From Aedes albopictus (Eukaryota > Arthropoda > Insecta > Diptera > Culicidae), in the NCBI RefSeq assembly GCF_035046485.1, contig NC_085137.1:13545346-13609345 (forward strand): DNA of 64,000 bases, in the 5' to 3' direction. The translations under genes and the position numbers were made by a program. Position 1 is the first letter of the stretch. Each line of letters begins with the position of its first letter. The notes under the pieces are model-generated. The model saw nothing but the letters and a program-made list of their open reading frames with translations. It searched no databases and was not told the origin of the DNA. Below, piece by piece: positions 31,902-43,834 of the stretch.

Positions 31902-33752
31902 TTATTGCAAGAAATTATCATAAACATCTTCCTCGGAAATCTTGTCCTTCATGCCTTGAGATTTGGCCAACCGTTCGTTGGCAAGTTTCTGCATCCGTTC
32001 CAGCAAGTAAGAGTGAGGTTCGATGAGCATTTGAAAATCGCCAAACGATAGCTTGTACACTTCGCATACTTCCAGCGCCACCACGTTAGCCGTTCGCTTT
32101 TGGTCCGTTTTCAGCAGACAGATCTCGCCGAAGTGAGCTCCATCCGCCAGATGGCCAAGTTCCTTGCCACTGGCCGAATAAACGGCCGCCGTTCCGCTGG
32201 CTATGAAGTACATTGCATCACCCAAACTACCGGCCTGAATGATAACGTCGTTTTCCAGGAAGAGTTCTAACTTCAGTCGATCGACGATGTCTTCAATCAA
32301 CGCGTGCGGCAGGTTCCGAAACAGTTCCACGTTGTTCACCAAATGCTGACAAGTTTCCATCCTGATGCTGCGTCTCAGATTTGCCGAAATTGTGTTCTGG
32401 ATAGACTCTTCGTCGAAGTACCTCATCCGATAGCGATTGGCGAAGTGACGCAACATTTTCTCCTTCAGTTCTGGACTTAGCCTCCGGTTGTACGCATATG
32501 CTTTCAGTTCATTGACAATCTCGTCGTATTTGGTGGCACTTAAATCCGTCGAGGTTACCATGCGTATCATGGTGAACAGGATGTACGTTAACCACAACCA
32601 TCCGGATAGGACAGCGTAAGCCGTCAGCCAACTATTCGTGGCCATTGGACCAGCTTTATCCACGTGACTTGACTGCATGGCGATTTGGATCGAATCCATC
32701 ATCGATCGCACATATATCGAAGGCAGTGTCTCATTCCGAAAGGCGTCATCTAGCTTCAACAGGACGTATCGTTGGTCTCTCGAAGCCAACGTAAATTTGT
32801 TGTTCCAAAGGTAATTGCGGTACTCCCAGTATTCCAAGCGATCCATACCTGATCGTTGCCTACCTATTTGGTAAGGTACTTCGTCATCAGCTCGGTAGGT
32901 TCTCCAATACATGTCCACCAGAAAATCTCCAACCAAATATCCCGTACTGTTCCACTCGGGAAATTCTCCGTGGTCATGGGTGTAGAACACCAGCATTGGT
33001 AAGATGTCAGCAATACAGGATGTCCAGTGCAGCACATAGATCGTCCCTATTATCAACTTCATGATCGTGATTTGGTTTTCAGTAGCTTTGAAGAATTTCG
33101 GAATCGTTTCAAAACGACGATTGACTTCATGGAAGCGGAGAATGTTGGCAAAGTATAGGAAGAGGGCAAACACCAAGTAGAAGAACTGTTCCGATTGGTA
33201 GTAACAGGTGTCGAGCTTGTAGAGAAGCAAAATGAACGGCATGGCTCCAATGCAGTCGTACACGATTCGCAAATACTTGAAGCGATGCAGCAGTATTTTC
33301 TTCGGGTCCAGGACGACAGTTTTCCTCTTCTCAACGACATATCCGGTGAATAACTTCAAGATATTATCCAAGCCAAGGACCACGCACAGAACCAAATCGA
33401 ACTGAATGATAGCGGGAAAATCATCCACGTCGATGTAGATTAAGTACGACACCACAAAGGAAAGCGTCAACAGATGAGTCAGCAACGCGAAAAAGATCAC
33501 CACATCCCAGTAGAAATGGAACGTGCTCAACGGATGGATGATGCACGCCGGATAGTCTCGTAGCAATCGTTTGTTCTCGTTGGCTATTTGGGCAATACTG
33601 CGGAAGTACGTTTCCGTATCCGGATGCTCGGGAGACAGCATGGTTATCTTCCGCAGGCGACGTCTTATGTTGCGCCATAGTGATGATCCCGACGGGCCAT
33701 TTTCGGTTTGTGGTGGTAGATTGCAGCGATGTCTGTCGGCGATATCTGTCAT
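31902..33752 (-). CDS. HCN/CNG-family cyclic-nucleotide-gated channel-like protein
   Basis: This single-exon frame has 616 codons from the ATG at 33752, chosen because it sits in CAAAAATGAC and the earlier open codons lack ATG. The order is a cytosolic N-terminus, S1 (about 83-107), S2 (116-139), S3 (161-179), S4 (190-212), S5 (228-252), a long extracellular linker of about 90 residues, S6 (375-398), a C-linker with FDEESI, and a cyclic-nucleotide-binding domain (480-582) with FGEICLL and RTANVV, including the phosphate-binding Arg. It belongs to the HCN family by its C-linker and binding domain. Where HCN channels have CIGYG it has AMQSS, and S4 keeps only about three Arg. It may be non-conducting, regulatory, or of altered selectivity. 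An AATAAA overlaps the stop codon. It lacks introns, as a retrocopy would. Confidence 0.85.
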   Translation of the reverse strand: MTDIADRHRCNLPPQTENGPSGSSLWRNIRRRLRKITMLSPEHPDTETYFRSIAQIANENKRLLRDYPACIIHPLSTFHFYWDVVIFFALLTHLLTLSFVVSYLIYIDVDDFPAIIQFDLVLCVVLGLDNILKLFTGYVVEKRKTVVLDPKKILLHRFKYLRIVYDCIGAMPFILLLYKLDTCYYQSEQFFYLVFALFLYFANILRFHEVNRRFETIPKFFKATENQITIMKLIIGTIYVLHWTSCIADILPMLVFYTHDHGEFPEWNSTGYLVGDFLVDMYWRTYRADDEVPYQIGRQRSGMDRLEYWEYRNYLWNNKFTLASRDQRYVLLKLDDAFRNETLPSIYVRSMMDSIQIAMQSSHVDKAGPMATNSWLTAYAVLSGWLWLTYILFTMIRMVTSTDLSATKYDEIVNELKAYAYNRRLSPELKEKMLRHFANRYRMRYFDEESIQNTISANLRRSIRMETCQHLVNNVELFRNLPHALIEDIVDRLKLELFLENDVIIQAGSLGDAMYFIASGTAAVYSASGKELGHLADGAHFGEICLLKTDQKRTANVVALEVCEVYKLSFGDFQMLIEPHSYLLERMQKLANERLAKSQGMKDKISEEDVYDNFLQ

Positions 33753-33779
33753 TTTTGGTACTGAACTGAACTGCACCAC

Positions 33780-34429
33780 TGCACCCTAGAACTGCACTGA
33801 CGACAGCTGATTGTGAAAGTTTACACGCGTTTCCCGGCAGAGGTTACTTCGTTTATGTTATCCGAACATTGGAAACTGATTGATTTGGCCATAATTTTAT
33901 CATTTCATGTGGACATCAAGGTGGACATCAAGTAAGAACTACTTTAAACTACCTTAATTAAGACATCTCTAATTTTTTGATATGTTATGTCTAAATGTCT
34001 CAGTTTTCAATTGATGCAAAAATTTTGAAAATCGGTGGTTGCCATCATGGTGAAAAAAATGTTTTAAGAAAAAAATCCAAGATGGCGGCCAAACTCAATT
34101 AATATGACCAACCCAACTTTTTATAATTGTAAATAGTAGCTCTATCTTTCCTAGTTTCAACAACAATGCGTTTTGAGGTGGTTTTTGGAGAAACTTTCTA
34201 GTTATAACGGTTTAAATGAGCCACCGATTGACCAAAATCGAGGGGTCTGCAAAAAATGTTGTGGCTCTAACTAACGGGGGTCCATCAATTTGAGTAACCA
34301 AATGTATTTTCTTTACTTTTTTTAGCGAGGACTTTCAGAAAATTGTCACCTTAAACATTTTTGAAGACAAGGTGTAAATAGTGGGCCGGTCTCAACGAGA
34401 ATTATCCAAATCTGAGATTCTTTCTAGGT
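33780..34429. other. Channel gene upstream region
   Basis: No TATA box is obvious. CAGTTCAGTTCAGT just before the start could hold an initiator. The rest is anonymous AT-rich DNA. Confidence 0.35.
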
Positions 34430-35535
34430 TTCGTTTTAAAATTCCCTTTGGGGTTCTTCCAGGATTCCTACTGTGATTCCTTTTGGGACTTCAAGAGATT
34501 TCTTCCGGGATTTCTCAAGGAGTTCCGGGATGCCTCCTGGAATTCCATCCAAGATTCCTCCTAATATTTTCTGAGAAAATCAGAAAGAAATTGCTGGGGT
34601 GTTTTCTCAAGGAAATCAATCAGGAACTTCATGAGAAATTCCATATACAAACATGAATTTCTTAAAATACTCTCCGTTAAACTCTTGGAGGATTTCCATT
34701 GTAAACATCTAGAAGAATTCCAGAATGAACTTCCAGAGGAATTCCAGAAGAAAAGGAATTCCGAATGGAACTCTTGGAGGAAACCAGAAAAAAAGTTCAT
34801 AGAATAATTCTGGAAAGAATTCCTGAAGAAATCCTGGAAGCAGCTTCAGAAAGAATTCCGGAAGAACATCCCGGAATAAACTCCATGAGGAATCCCAAAA
34901 AGAGTTCCAAAAGAAATACCGGAAGAAGTTCCCGAAGAAATTCCAGAGGCTATTCCTAACAGAAGCCCAGAAAAAAAAAAAACGGAGGAATACCTGATAA
35001 AATTCCCACAGGAATCCCGGGAGGAGTTCCCGAAAGATTCCTGAAAGGAATCCAGGAAGAAACTCGGAAGAGGTTTTTCGAGGAATCCTGGAAAAAATTC
35101 CCGGTATTACCGTAGGAGTCCCGGAAGGAATTCTTAAACCAATCCGAGAAGTCGTTCCAATAAGAAACCCAGAAGGAGCTCCTGGGATGTTTTTGAAGTT
35201 CTTGTAGGATCCCTGAAAGGATCATAAAAAGAATTTCTGAAGAAATTCTAGCAGGTATTCCGGGAGGAATCTCGCATAGAATTCATGGAAGGAATTCCTG
35301 ACAGAATTTCTGAAGGAATCTCGGAATGAATTCCTGAATCAATCCCCGGGAAAACTTCCTGGAGGAATCCCGGAAGAAATCCCGGGTAAAATTGCTGGAA
35401 TTCTTTCTGGAATACTTTCTGGAATTAATTATAAACTTATGAAGACATGCCAAAGAAACTATTAGGAGAATCTAGGATGGAATTAATGGAGGATGAATGA
35501 ATCTAGGAATTCCTGAAGTAATCTCAGAAGTTTCC
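34430..35535. repeat. Degenerate GGAATTCC-type array with orientation switch
   Basis: The T-rich sense to about 34560 changes to the A-rich sense, which continues to 35535. The stretch 34485-34745 aligns with 18950-19200 well beyond the simple motif (GCTGGGGTGTTTTCTCAAGG), so this is a copied unit, not independent drift. Confidence 0.7.
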
Positions 35536-35858
35536 TTAACCCTTTGGAGTCGGAGGGGTCATAAATGACCAAAACATAGAAACGGCTGTATAAATTCACA
35601 CATTCAATAAAACAAAATTCTGTCTACGGCAAAGTTGTTGCAAATTGAGTCCTCTATAAAGGAAAAATGGGAATATTTGTATTTCAGACTTCATTGAAAA
35701 CCTAAAACATCCTAAACGCAATAAAGTTTAGAGAAACGAACTAGTTGACATACCAGTTAATCTAAAAGCTGAATTTGGATATGGGTAACGTTCATATGTA
35801 TTCATTTAACCTTCGTCAAGAATAGCAAAAGGTGTTTTATATTCTGGGATGTTCTAGG
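35536..35858 (-). repeat. Inverted-repeat arm, right of the channel gene
   Basis: Partner of 30138-30456. It starts TTAACCCTTTGGAGTCGG and ends TATTCTGGGATGTTCTAGG. This copy lacks the hAT-like MITE present at the other arm and therefore shows the empty target. Confidence 0.75.
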
Positions 35859-35918
35859 TTTTGCAATCTGCATGACGGGCTTGGTGGTCTAGCGGCTACC
35901 CAGTCAACACACGATCGC

Positions 35919-36011
35919 ATATGATGTTGAATAGGATGCAAAAGTGGAGGCGGTTGAATAGAAGCATATATGCATATGGCCTCCACTTAAGCGTCCTATT
36001 CAACATCATAT
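35919..36011. repeat. Palindrome, 33-base arms
   Basis: ATATGATGTTGAATAGGATG and GTGGAGGC are repeated in inverse ending at 36011, around a 27-base AT-rich centre that contains ATATATGCATAT. A box A-like GGTGGTCTAGCGGCTACC precedes it at 35883. Confidence 0.65.
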
Positions 36012-36038
36012 TGTGGTGTATACCACACTTAAACGGTA

Positions 36039-37850
36039 CCCAAGTAACAATCTTGATTCTATTTGGTTTTATTTGTTTTTATGATAGTTTTATCGGAACA
36101 TTTCATATTCTAGTTGATCTTATCGGAGTTTCAGCTGAGCACAACTATTCTTCATCAATATGTTATTTTAAAAACACCTCTAAGAATACTTGAGGTTCAG
36201 TTCATAAAACCATAAACATAACAAGAACTGTTGAACTTATTTTCAGTTTTATAAGGCTCTTGTAGTTAACTTCAATCATCCGAAATGAGGTGGGTTTGGT
36301 CATCCAAGACGTCGATTCCCGTGCAATTCGGGTTCCAATCATCGATCTTTAAAATCAACAACTACTTACCTGTTGGAAATGCTGACCGGAGGAATGAGGC
36401 ACTGTACCGCATCAAGGCCGGTTATCGAAAAAGGTCTGCCTGGTTGGCAACGGGACCGGGCTGATGATAAAATTAATCGGACGAGATTCACAAAATCCAC
36501 CGCGGTGCGATATTTTATTGTTTGTTTACAATTTGGCGTACATGATTTATGACGTTCTCGGCGGAGTTTGCATAAACCTACATCAAGAACGTTATAAACC
36601 TGAGTACTCTTGAGAAATACTTCTCAACCTTGCTTAAGATGAAATAAATTTAAGACGTTCTTGATGGAGGCCAACCAGGCTGCATTGAGAACGTTATAAA
36701 TCCTAGTATTCTTGAGTTATGCTTTTAGCTCTGGCATGAGTTGAAAGAAGTTTAACACGATCTTATGGTGATGTTGATTAAAACCATCGATAATGGACCG
36801 ACCACCGGCCTAGATTTCAATGGAAGCCATGTTGAGAAAACTCATGAATAGGGACAATGGAAATTCGCGATTTCGCGGAAGCCGCGAAATCCGCGAAATT
36901 TGGCAATGGCCGCGAAATTCAAGAAATCCCGCGAAATGACGCGAAATCTGAGAAAACTTAGAAAATAACATCAAAATTCCACCAATTTTAAATTTTTAAA
37001 CATCAATTAGCTGATAATTTTTAACACTGTGCAGCAAGTTACGATTCCCAATCTGGCAAAATAAAAGTTTAATGCATTTTACATCTATTTCTTTTCTGAT
37101 TTTTCACAAAATTAGTAACGTTTTCTGTAAATTTATGATTACGCTATACAAAATGTAAGTGAATAATAAATTACACATGCAAAATTCATGTTTTCTTCAA
37201 CGATACGGTCAAAAACACGGTGCCGCGAAATCACCGCGAAATTCTCAATGTTGGCCCGCGAAATTTGAGAATTTTTGCCGCGAATTTCCATTGTCCCTAC
37301 TCATGAACAATGTTCTCATGACCAGGAATAATATGTTTAAATATTTTATTAGTGCATTATAATGGGTGCGCGTTGCAATTTTTGGAAGTATCTTGCAACA
37401 TATATACGATGAATTTTGCTTTGCATTTGGCATCCTTGTTACACCACGGAAATATTTCCAATTTGTGTAATAAATTAATCCCAATTACAATAATGTGTCA
37501 TTTTCATTGTGATTTTTTTTCAATTTAATTCATCAAACTTTTCTGTCGACATAAAAGCTGCATCAGCAACAACACTGACAAATTTATTATCGTTTTATCG
37601 TGCACTTGAAGAATTCTACAAGGAGAGAGCAATTCGCCTTGAGGACAACTTGGGAAGTACAACAAGTTTTAAGATAAATTTAAAAACAATTCTCCAAGAG
37701 CATCTTAGGATGGGCCTCTTTGGTCTTATGGCGGGTTTATGGTTGAGTTGATGTTGTTTTGCAGAGCAATTTGGTTTATGCATTTTAAAACCATGCACAG
37801 GTGTTGAAGAATACTTCAAAAGCATTATAAAATTAATTTTGTTACTTGGG
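36039..37850. mobile_element. 1.8-kb element with CCCAAGTAAC ends
   Basis: CCCAAGTAACAA after TA (36037-36038) and the inverse TTGTTACTTGGG before TA (37851-37852) mark the ends. No transposase is visible. A hAT-like MITE is inserted inside. Confidence 0.55.
36849..37299. mobile_element. 451-bp hAT-like MITE with CTCATGAA duplication
   Basis: CTCATGAA at 36841-36848 and 37300-37307 flanks perfect 21-base inverted ends starting TAGGGACAATGGAAATTCGC. CGCGAAAT units are repeated just inside both ends. TAGGGAC- ends and the 8-bp duplication fit hAT. No transposase is encoded. Confidence 0.88.
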
Positions 37851-38099
37851 TAAGCTACCTTGGTAGCGTTCTGATTTAAACGTGAACAATGTACGTTTGT
37901 AAATAATACTCTTTTGTAAAAGATCTAATAAAAGTAGATGGCGAGCTGGCCCTCGCTCTCTTTTACGTTGTGAACTGATCCTGAACGAAACATCTTTTTA
38001 TTACGTCTATTTTGAACAATAATCTACTAGATAAATTAGTTTAATTTACTTCGTTTTACCCATAAACTCATTACTCGGTTATAAAAATATAAGACTTTG

Positions 38100-38640
38100 T
38101 GTTAGCTGGGTACCGCTTCTGAGTCATATGCAGAAGGTCCTGGGTTCAATTACTGGCCCGTTCTTTTCCTCCTACTTTGTATCTTTCTATGTACTTTCTC
38201 CTTCCTCTCTACATTATAACATATGTACATTCATGCCTACGACTTATGCAATCATGCGAACTGTGCCATATAACACACAATTCTATCACCTTTCGCCTCG
38301 CTTCCACACACCAATGTGTGAGCCCTCTGCCAACTACATCCTACCAACACTCCGACAACCGCATGAATTTGTGCAGACGCAGAGGTATATTCGGTCTGAT
38401 ATGGATACAAATGATTGCAATCATCACTTCCTTCCCTTTTACACATTGACCTGCAACGTGACAGGCACCATTGTCGCCTAAACGCTCACACATTGAAGAT
38501 GCCTGCTAGTCCCCAGCAGATATCTCTTTGGTTTCTTGTGTGAGCGTAGCTGCTCTAGCGATACTGGAGTAGCATCTACGGGCGGTCAATCAAGCTCAAG
38601 CTGTTCTAGTTGTTGCAATCTGTCCTGTAGTAAAGTCCTT
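38100..38640 (+). repeat. Possible tRNA-derived SINE
   Basis: The head GGTACCGCTTCTGAGTCATA and the box B-like GGGTTCAATTAC (38141-38152) resemble a tRNA-derived pol III promoter, followed by a pyrimidine-rich body. The cloverleaf cannot be completed, so it is not a tRNA gene. Confidence 0.4.
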
Positions 38641-38669
38641 CCAATCTACAAGTATAATTTTATGTGTTT

Positions 38670-38890
38670 TCGCCATAAATAATAGCATCTACTGGGATCC
38701 GTGAAGCTCTTGAGCTTTTCAAATCTCAAATATCATTAGAGACATAATAGAAATATTCTAGATCGGTCAAACTACCTTGGAGTTCAGAACTTCATGTCTA
38801 CACTTGTAACAGTAGTCATATCCGATATACTGAATAACGTTGCATAATCAACCGCGGTTACTGGAACCTGAAGGAACATAAGGGTCATCC
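38670..38890 (-). repeat. Inverted single copy of the 29-kb tandem repeat
   Basis: CATAAATAATAGCATCTACTG, GGGATCCGTGAAGCTCTTGA and TCCAAGGTAGTTTGACC in minus sense follow the same order as the repeats at 29081-29935. Confidence 0.7.
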
Positions 38891-39369
38891 AAACTGTTCT
38901 GAAGTTTAGCTCTTGACAATAACAGTAGTTATTCTCATAATGAACTGTAACAATACACATCCAACTGTCAATAATCTGTAATCCCCCTGATATTTCATGA
39001 GTCATTCCAAGACAGTTTTGAAACATTTCAGATCTATAAAACTACTTCGGAAACCAGGTTGAGATTTACTCTTGTGATAATAGCTTTTGCAAGTACGTTA
39101 AGTAGTGTTACATACACTGTATTTACCAAAGTAATTAGAGCAACAATAGCGTTGTTTTTTGGGTTATTATGGGTCATCCTTACTGCTATGGAGCTTAATT
39201 GATAAAAACAATCACTGTAACATAAGGTGATTTCGTTTTAGAAAGTAACGTTACACAACCAAATAGTATCCATGAACCTTTCAACTCTCAAGGTTCACTT
39301 CATGATAGATTTGTGATAATTTTGGCCATCCAACCTTTCATGGAGTACACAACTTTATATCTACACTTG

Positions 39370-39800
39370 CACAGCAGTGGCTACACGTTCGCTTCATAAG
39401 CGGATGGTCATGGGTTCGATCCCAGCCCCGGCACTTCGTCAATTGCTCTTCTTCCCCCCGAGAGTGGCTGGCACTTGACCCTCTTCTGAGCTCTCATAGC
39501 TCAAACGGACCCGGATAATTGGATATCGGCGAACGGCATAATGGACGACCCCCAATCGGACTGGAAAAGGAACAACAGCCACACATCATTTCATCACCGT
39601 GCTCATCATTCTACCAAGGACAGAGTAGAAAAGTGAAAGCAGCACAAAGGCAAAACCAGTTCGATATAGTAGAAAAAGAATATAATAGAATACATTTAGG
39701 CGCTGTACAAAGTGTAAGTGCAGCCGCCAATTGGAACCGCTCACGTAGTGCCCTAGTGGACAAAAGAGCTGTAAAAATAGGTTAAGTGGTTAAGAATACA
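39370..39800 (+). repeat. Probable tRNA-derived SINE
   Basis: GTGGCTACACGTTCG gives a weak box A, and GGGTTCGATCCC (39412-39423) a near-consensus box B. A CCGAGAGTGGCTGGCACTTG body and an A-rich end follow. Similar to the Aedes Feilai type in design; identity not verified. Confidence 0.5.
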
Positions 39801-40186
39801 AAAAAAGATGAAGATATGACGAAGCCACCTCTCGAGCACAAATCTGAAGTCAAATGTGTGACGCGGCCGAGGATAAGGACTACAGCCACGAACCGAGTGT
39901 TGTGGTGAAAAATTGATGATTCAGTTTCATTACAATTGTTATTAATGCTAAATAAATGAAATAGATACAATCATTACGGTTGGTAATGTTGTGTAACTCA
40001 AAACAGCAAAAAAGATAATATTAAGGCTGTAGATTCCATGTTGCGAGTTTTCCATATTGCAGCACATAATAGTTTGGATGACCCCAGCCGATCTGATGAT
40101 GTCCATTGAACACTCAGAAGATTTACTGGACATAGTAGATTGCATATTGTTTGTAACTTTGTATAATGAAAGACGTTACACCCGTA

Positions 40187-41781
40187 CGATTGTGCGATAT
40201 TTGCCAGAAAACCATTCACCAGAATGACAAACGCCAGAAACCATTTTCCAGAATGTGCTATTTGCCAGAATACTATTTGCCCGAAAGTACCATTTACCAG
40301 AATGTACCAATTCCCAGGTGGACTGGAACAACGGCAGCAGACTCTGAAGGGGGGTTCACACGCGTTCACTGGGGTTTTTCGGATGCGCACTAGACTTCCG
40401 TCGTACTCGGGTGGTAGTTTTAGCAAGACTGACTTTATTCATGCATGGGGTTCGGGTTTTATAGGGTGGAGTACAGTAGTATTAATGATTTAGGTTAACA
40501 ATATAGAATTAGCTAGTATATAGAAAATACATAAGGCATTATACAATAGCATTCAATGCTCCAAGGCCAAAGTGGCTTTCTCTTTTGCGGGCCGCTTTAT
40601 TTCTCTGCGTGTGGTATTTGATTGACTTAAGTGTGTGATGAACAATTCCGAGTGATTTTGCTGTTTGGCACAACAAATATTATTTAAAGTGATCCAATAA
40701 CATGATTATTGTCAAAAATAAGCTTTAAATTGACTTTCAATTGGGTTCTTTAGGGGTATCCGGATTATTTCATAATTTAAATCACCACCCAAAAATCAGT
40801 CGGTATCCAAAATTTCAGAATTTTTGGAGTCCGGGAAGTATTTTTAAAATGCATTTAGAATTTGTATGGGGAAAATTTTTTATTCGGGCCGAACTGTCAT
40901 TTTATCGATTGAACTATCATTCTATCCACGGAAATTAGAATTGTTCTGTTAATTTAACCATCAAAACAAAGGTATTGGAACTCAATAAAATCACTTTATA
41001 TTCAGAAAAATGAGCTCTTTCGATATGGCTATAGAAAATAGCAATATTTTATTCACTTAACAACCCAATTGAAAGAAGGGAATCTTTGAAAAATATAATC
41101 AAAGCCAAAAATTCCATATCAGTAAAAGCTGGAAAGAACATCCTATGTGTTGAAGGAAGGAAAATCTTTGATGAGTATTGATCAAATTCCGTCAAAATAA
41201 TATTTGATCAATTGGATTCACATCATGATCAACTTGTCCACAAGACAAATTTGTGGAAATGTTCTAATTGAAACAATAAGCTGCTGTGCGCAATAAAATA
41301 ATAAAATAAAATAAAAGATTAAATGTATTGTGAAGTTTGAAAGGTTTGAGTTCACATCAATTTTTAGTTTGAGAGTGATTTGCCCTTCTTCAAACTATAG
41401 GCTTTTCTTTAAAAGTTACTCTAAAACCATTTCTTGTTTGCTCTTACATCAGTTCCAATAATTTATTTAATTTTCGCATATGAATCCGTACAAAAACTAA
41501 ATTTTACATTTTCAAATCGTTCCTAAACAAATAAAAAACACGATTTATTTTTCAATAAGAATGTTTTAAATTATCATTAGATTGGGAACACTTCTGGATT
41601 GAGAACTTTGGAAAATTTCTGGGAATTGGTACTTTCTGGAGAATGGTACATTCTGGCAAATGGTTTTCTGGGAAATGGTTCTTTTTGGCAAACGGTTTTC
41701 TGGGAAATGGTATTTTCTGGCAAATGTCTTTCCGGCCAATGACATTCTGGCGGGTGGTTTTCTGGCAAATATCGCACAATC
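40187..41781. mobile_element. 1.6-kb CCAGAA-ended hAT-like/foldback element
   Basis: CACCCGTA at 40179-40186 and 41782-41789 flanks ends beginning (C)GATTGTGCGATATTTGCC. Each end is an array of CCAGAA-NNN-CATTTGCCAGAA units (40200-40320; inverted 41615-41775). The interior is AT-rich with no recognised transposase. It has the same end design and duplication length as 138-3157 but a different target. Confidence 0.75.
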
Positions 41782-42072
41782 CACCCGTAGACTTCAGGAT
41801 CTGAATGCAAGAACAGTTTGGGTAATCTAGGATATCCAGAAAAATATTCTGGATCATATTCTATCCTTTTTATGCTGTTGAGCACCAAAACCCCAGAAAT
41901 ACGTAGATAAAACTTTATAATAACGCTTGCAAAAAATTCAACTCCAAAGGGTTAAGGAATCCCAAATTCTTTAGGTTCACATATACTGCCCCCACTCGCC
42001 CCCATTTGACTTTTCAGCATTTTTGAGTTAGCGCTACGAATAGTTACCATTTTCCACGTATTTTTATAACCC

Positions 42073-42332
42073 ACTAGCTGAACCCGGAAAACTTTGTCTT
42101 GCCTACTGCGTTTTTTGACGTTTCAAGTCCCTAGCCAAGCCCAAGTCCCCGTTCAAAATGTATGAAAACCCGATTTGCAAAAACTCTCTATTTGTCCATG
42201 TTTTTTGCCTCATAAACCTTCCTTGGGTGAAAACTAACAGAACAAAACTTAGACGACCCAAATCGGACCATCCGTTCGCAAGTTATGCGCGGTCCCACGT
42301 ATGCCACTGCATTTTTATATATATAGATTAGA
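42073..42332 (+). repeat. Second copy of the ACTAGCTG...TATATATAGAT repeat
   Basis: It opens ACTAGCTGAACCCGGAAAAC and ends CATTTTTATATATATAGATT, like 7885-8186. The middle differs in length. Confidence 0.55.
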
Positions 42333-43587
42333 TAATAAAAATTACGGATTTTTATGTCAATGTGCGAAAAAAATACCGAATCATGAGCTTCCTGTATTGA
42401 AAGTACCCGCATAACACAAAACTGAAGAAATTTGTAGTAAACGTAATATTTTCACAGTTATGATTTGAGGTGCAAAGCAATTTGTGAATGTTTCGTGATG
42501 CTTAAAGTATTTTTCAAATTATGACTATTTTTTAAAGTTTTACATAGAAAGTTGTCAAACTTCAAACGCTGTTTTCTCAATTTCTACTTGTTACAAATGG
42601 GACTGTTATGTGAGTGGGGGCAGTATAGTACCCACGCATTTTGGACCAATCATAAATGTACTACAGAGCAAGCTTCAGAAGCCATGGAGCTATAACGCGA
42701 ATACCGCGCAGATTCAGCAGAGAGAGATATTATCGGAAAATTGCATGCAGTCGTACTTTTGCCACCAGCATTCCCAACCGACATATGTTGCTACGGATGC
42801 TACCGACACCAGCCACAGTAGCATGTCGTGAGAAGATGCTATCGGAGCAGAGCTATAGCTGTAGGTAGGTATGCTACTGTTGTAGCAGCATTGTTCGATC
42901 GTGTGCATATTTCATGTTCGCCTGCAACGATGAAATCGTTCCAACCAAACGAGATTATGCTCACCGACAAGAACAATAAAAAATGATAATTACATGTTGC
43001 GTTGGGTATCAGCTGAGCTGAGCTGAGCTGGGACCTCATGCTGTGCGCTTAATTGTGACGATGCGATGATGTGTCGTTTTATGGGTCTGGCGAAGAATGG
43101 GATGCATCACATATCTTCAGATGGTTTGATGGGTCGTCATGCGTTTCGTAGCCGGTGGCGCAGTTCGGTATGAACGTGGTGAGTGATGATCATCATAATT
43201 TGGCTTGAATTTATGGTTCGGTAGCTAATGAGATGAAAACACTGTGATATTGATGTTCTGCTGCTACACGAGAGCTTGTGTAATGCAAATTCATGTAGAA
43301 GGAGTGCTTGTGGGCTGAAGAAAGTCGAGATATCTTAGTCTCAGATCACCCGATGGCAAAGACCGCCAATCTTAGCTGTTAATACAGCCTGGGCACTGTT
43401 TTAGTAGATGCAACACCTGTGTTATCCTTCAGATTGCAGCAATTGCTAGAAGATATCTCTTCAAGTCATCTGATTAAGTAAAATCAATTTCTTAGACATC
43501 TGTCGCTTTGAGCTATTATGTTTTTTTTTGCAATGACAGAGCAATATTGATGAATTCAAAGTAGTCGGAATTTGTTAGAAAACTTCA
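42333..43587. other. No gene recognised; GAGCT microsatellite
   Basis: A short (GAGCT) run lies at about 43011-43031. Otherwise unique-looking DNA without exons I can support. Confidence 0.4.
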
Positions 43588-43782
43588 TGAAAACTCATCG
43601 AAAAGTTCAAAATTTCCAGCATTGTGAATTTTGGAGTCATTCTTCTTGGTCCTCTCTGACTTAACGCCAACCACATCATATTCGGTGACTATAATGAGAA
43701 AGCTTCGTTCCTTCTGCGAAATGCAATATCGCTCGACCAAACTTCCCATTTCTTTCGATGCAAATAAAAAGCGGTTGGCCAT
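43588..43782 (-). CDS. Orphan 65-codon frame, doubtful
   Basis: It begins MANRFLFASKEMGSLVERYC after an AAA-ATGG context and ends NFELFDEFS, followed by a stop. The composition is protein-like and not an obvious repeat product, but there are no homologous motifs, partner exons or promoter elements that I recognise. It could be a gene fragment. Confidence 0.2.
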
Positions 43783-43834
43783 TTTAGTGCTGACTCACGG
43801 TCTGCCAGCCGACAAATCCAATCTGCAAGAATAA

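Noticed and set aside
38128..38481. 117-codon frame with His/Tyr/Thr-rich sequence
   Set aside because: It overlaps a SINE-like body and has a competing frame of equal quality.
40200..41775. CRISPR-like array of CCAGAA units
   Set aside because: Units are only about 20 bases without constant spacers, are inverted at the other end, and belong to a eukaryotic element with a target duplication.
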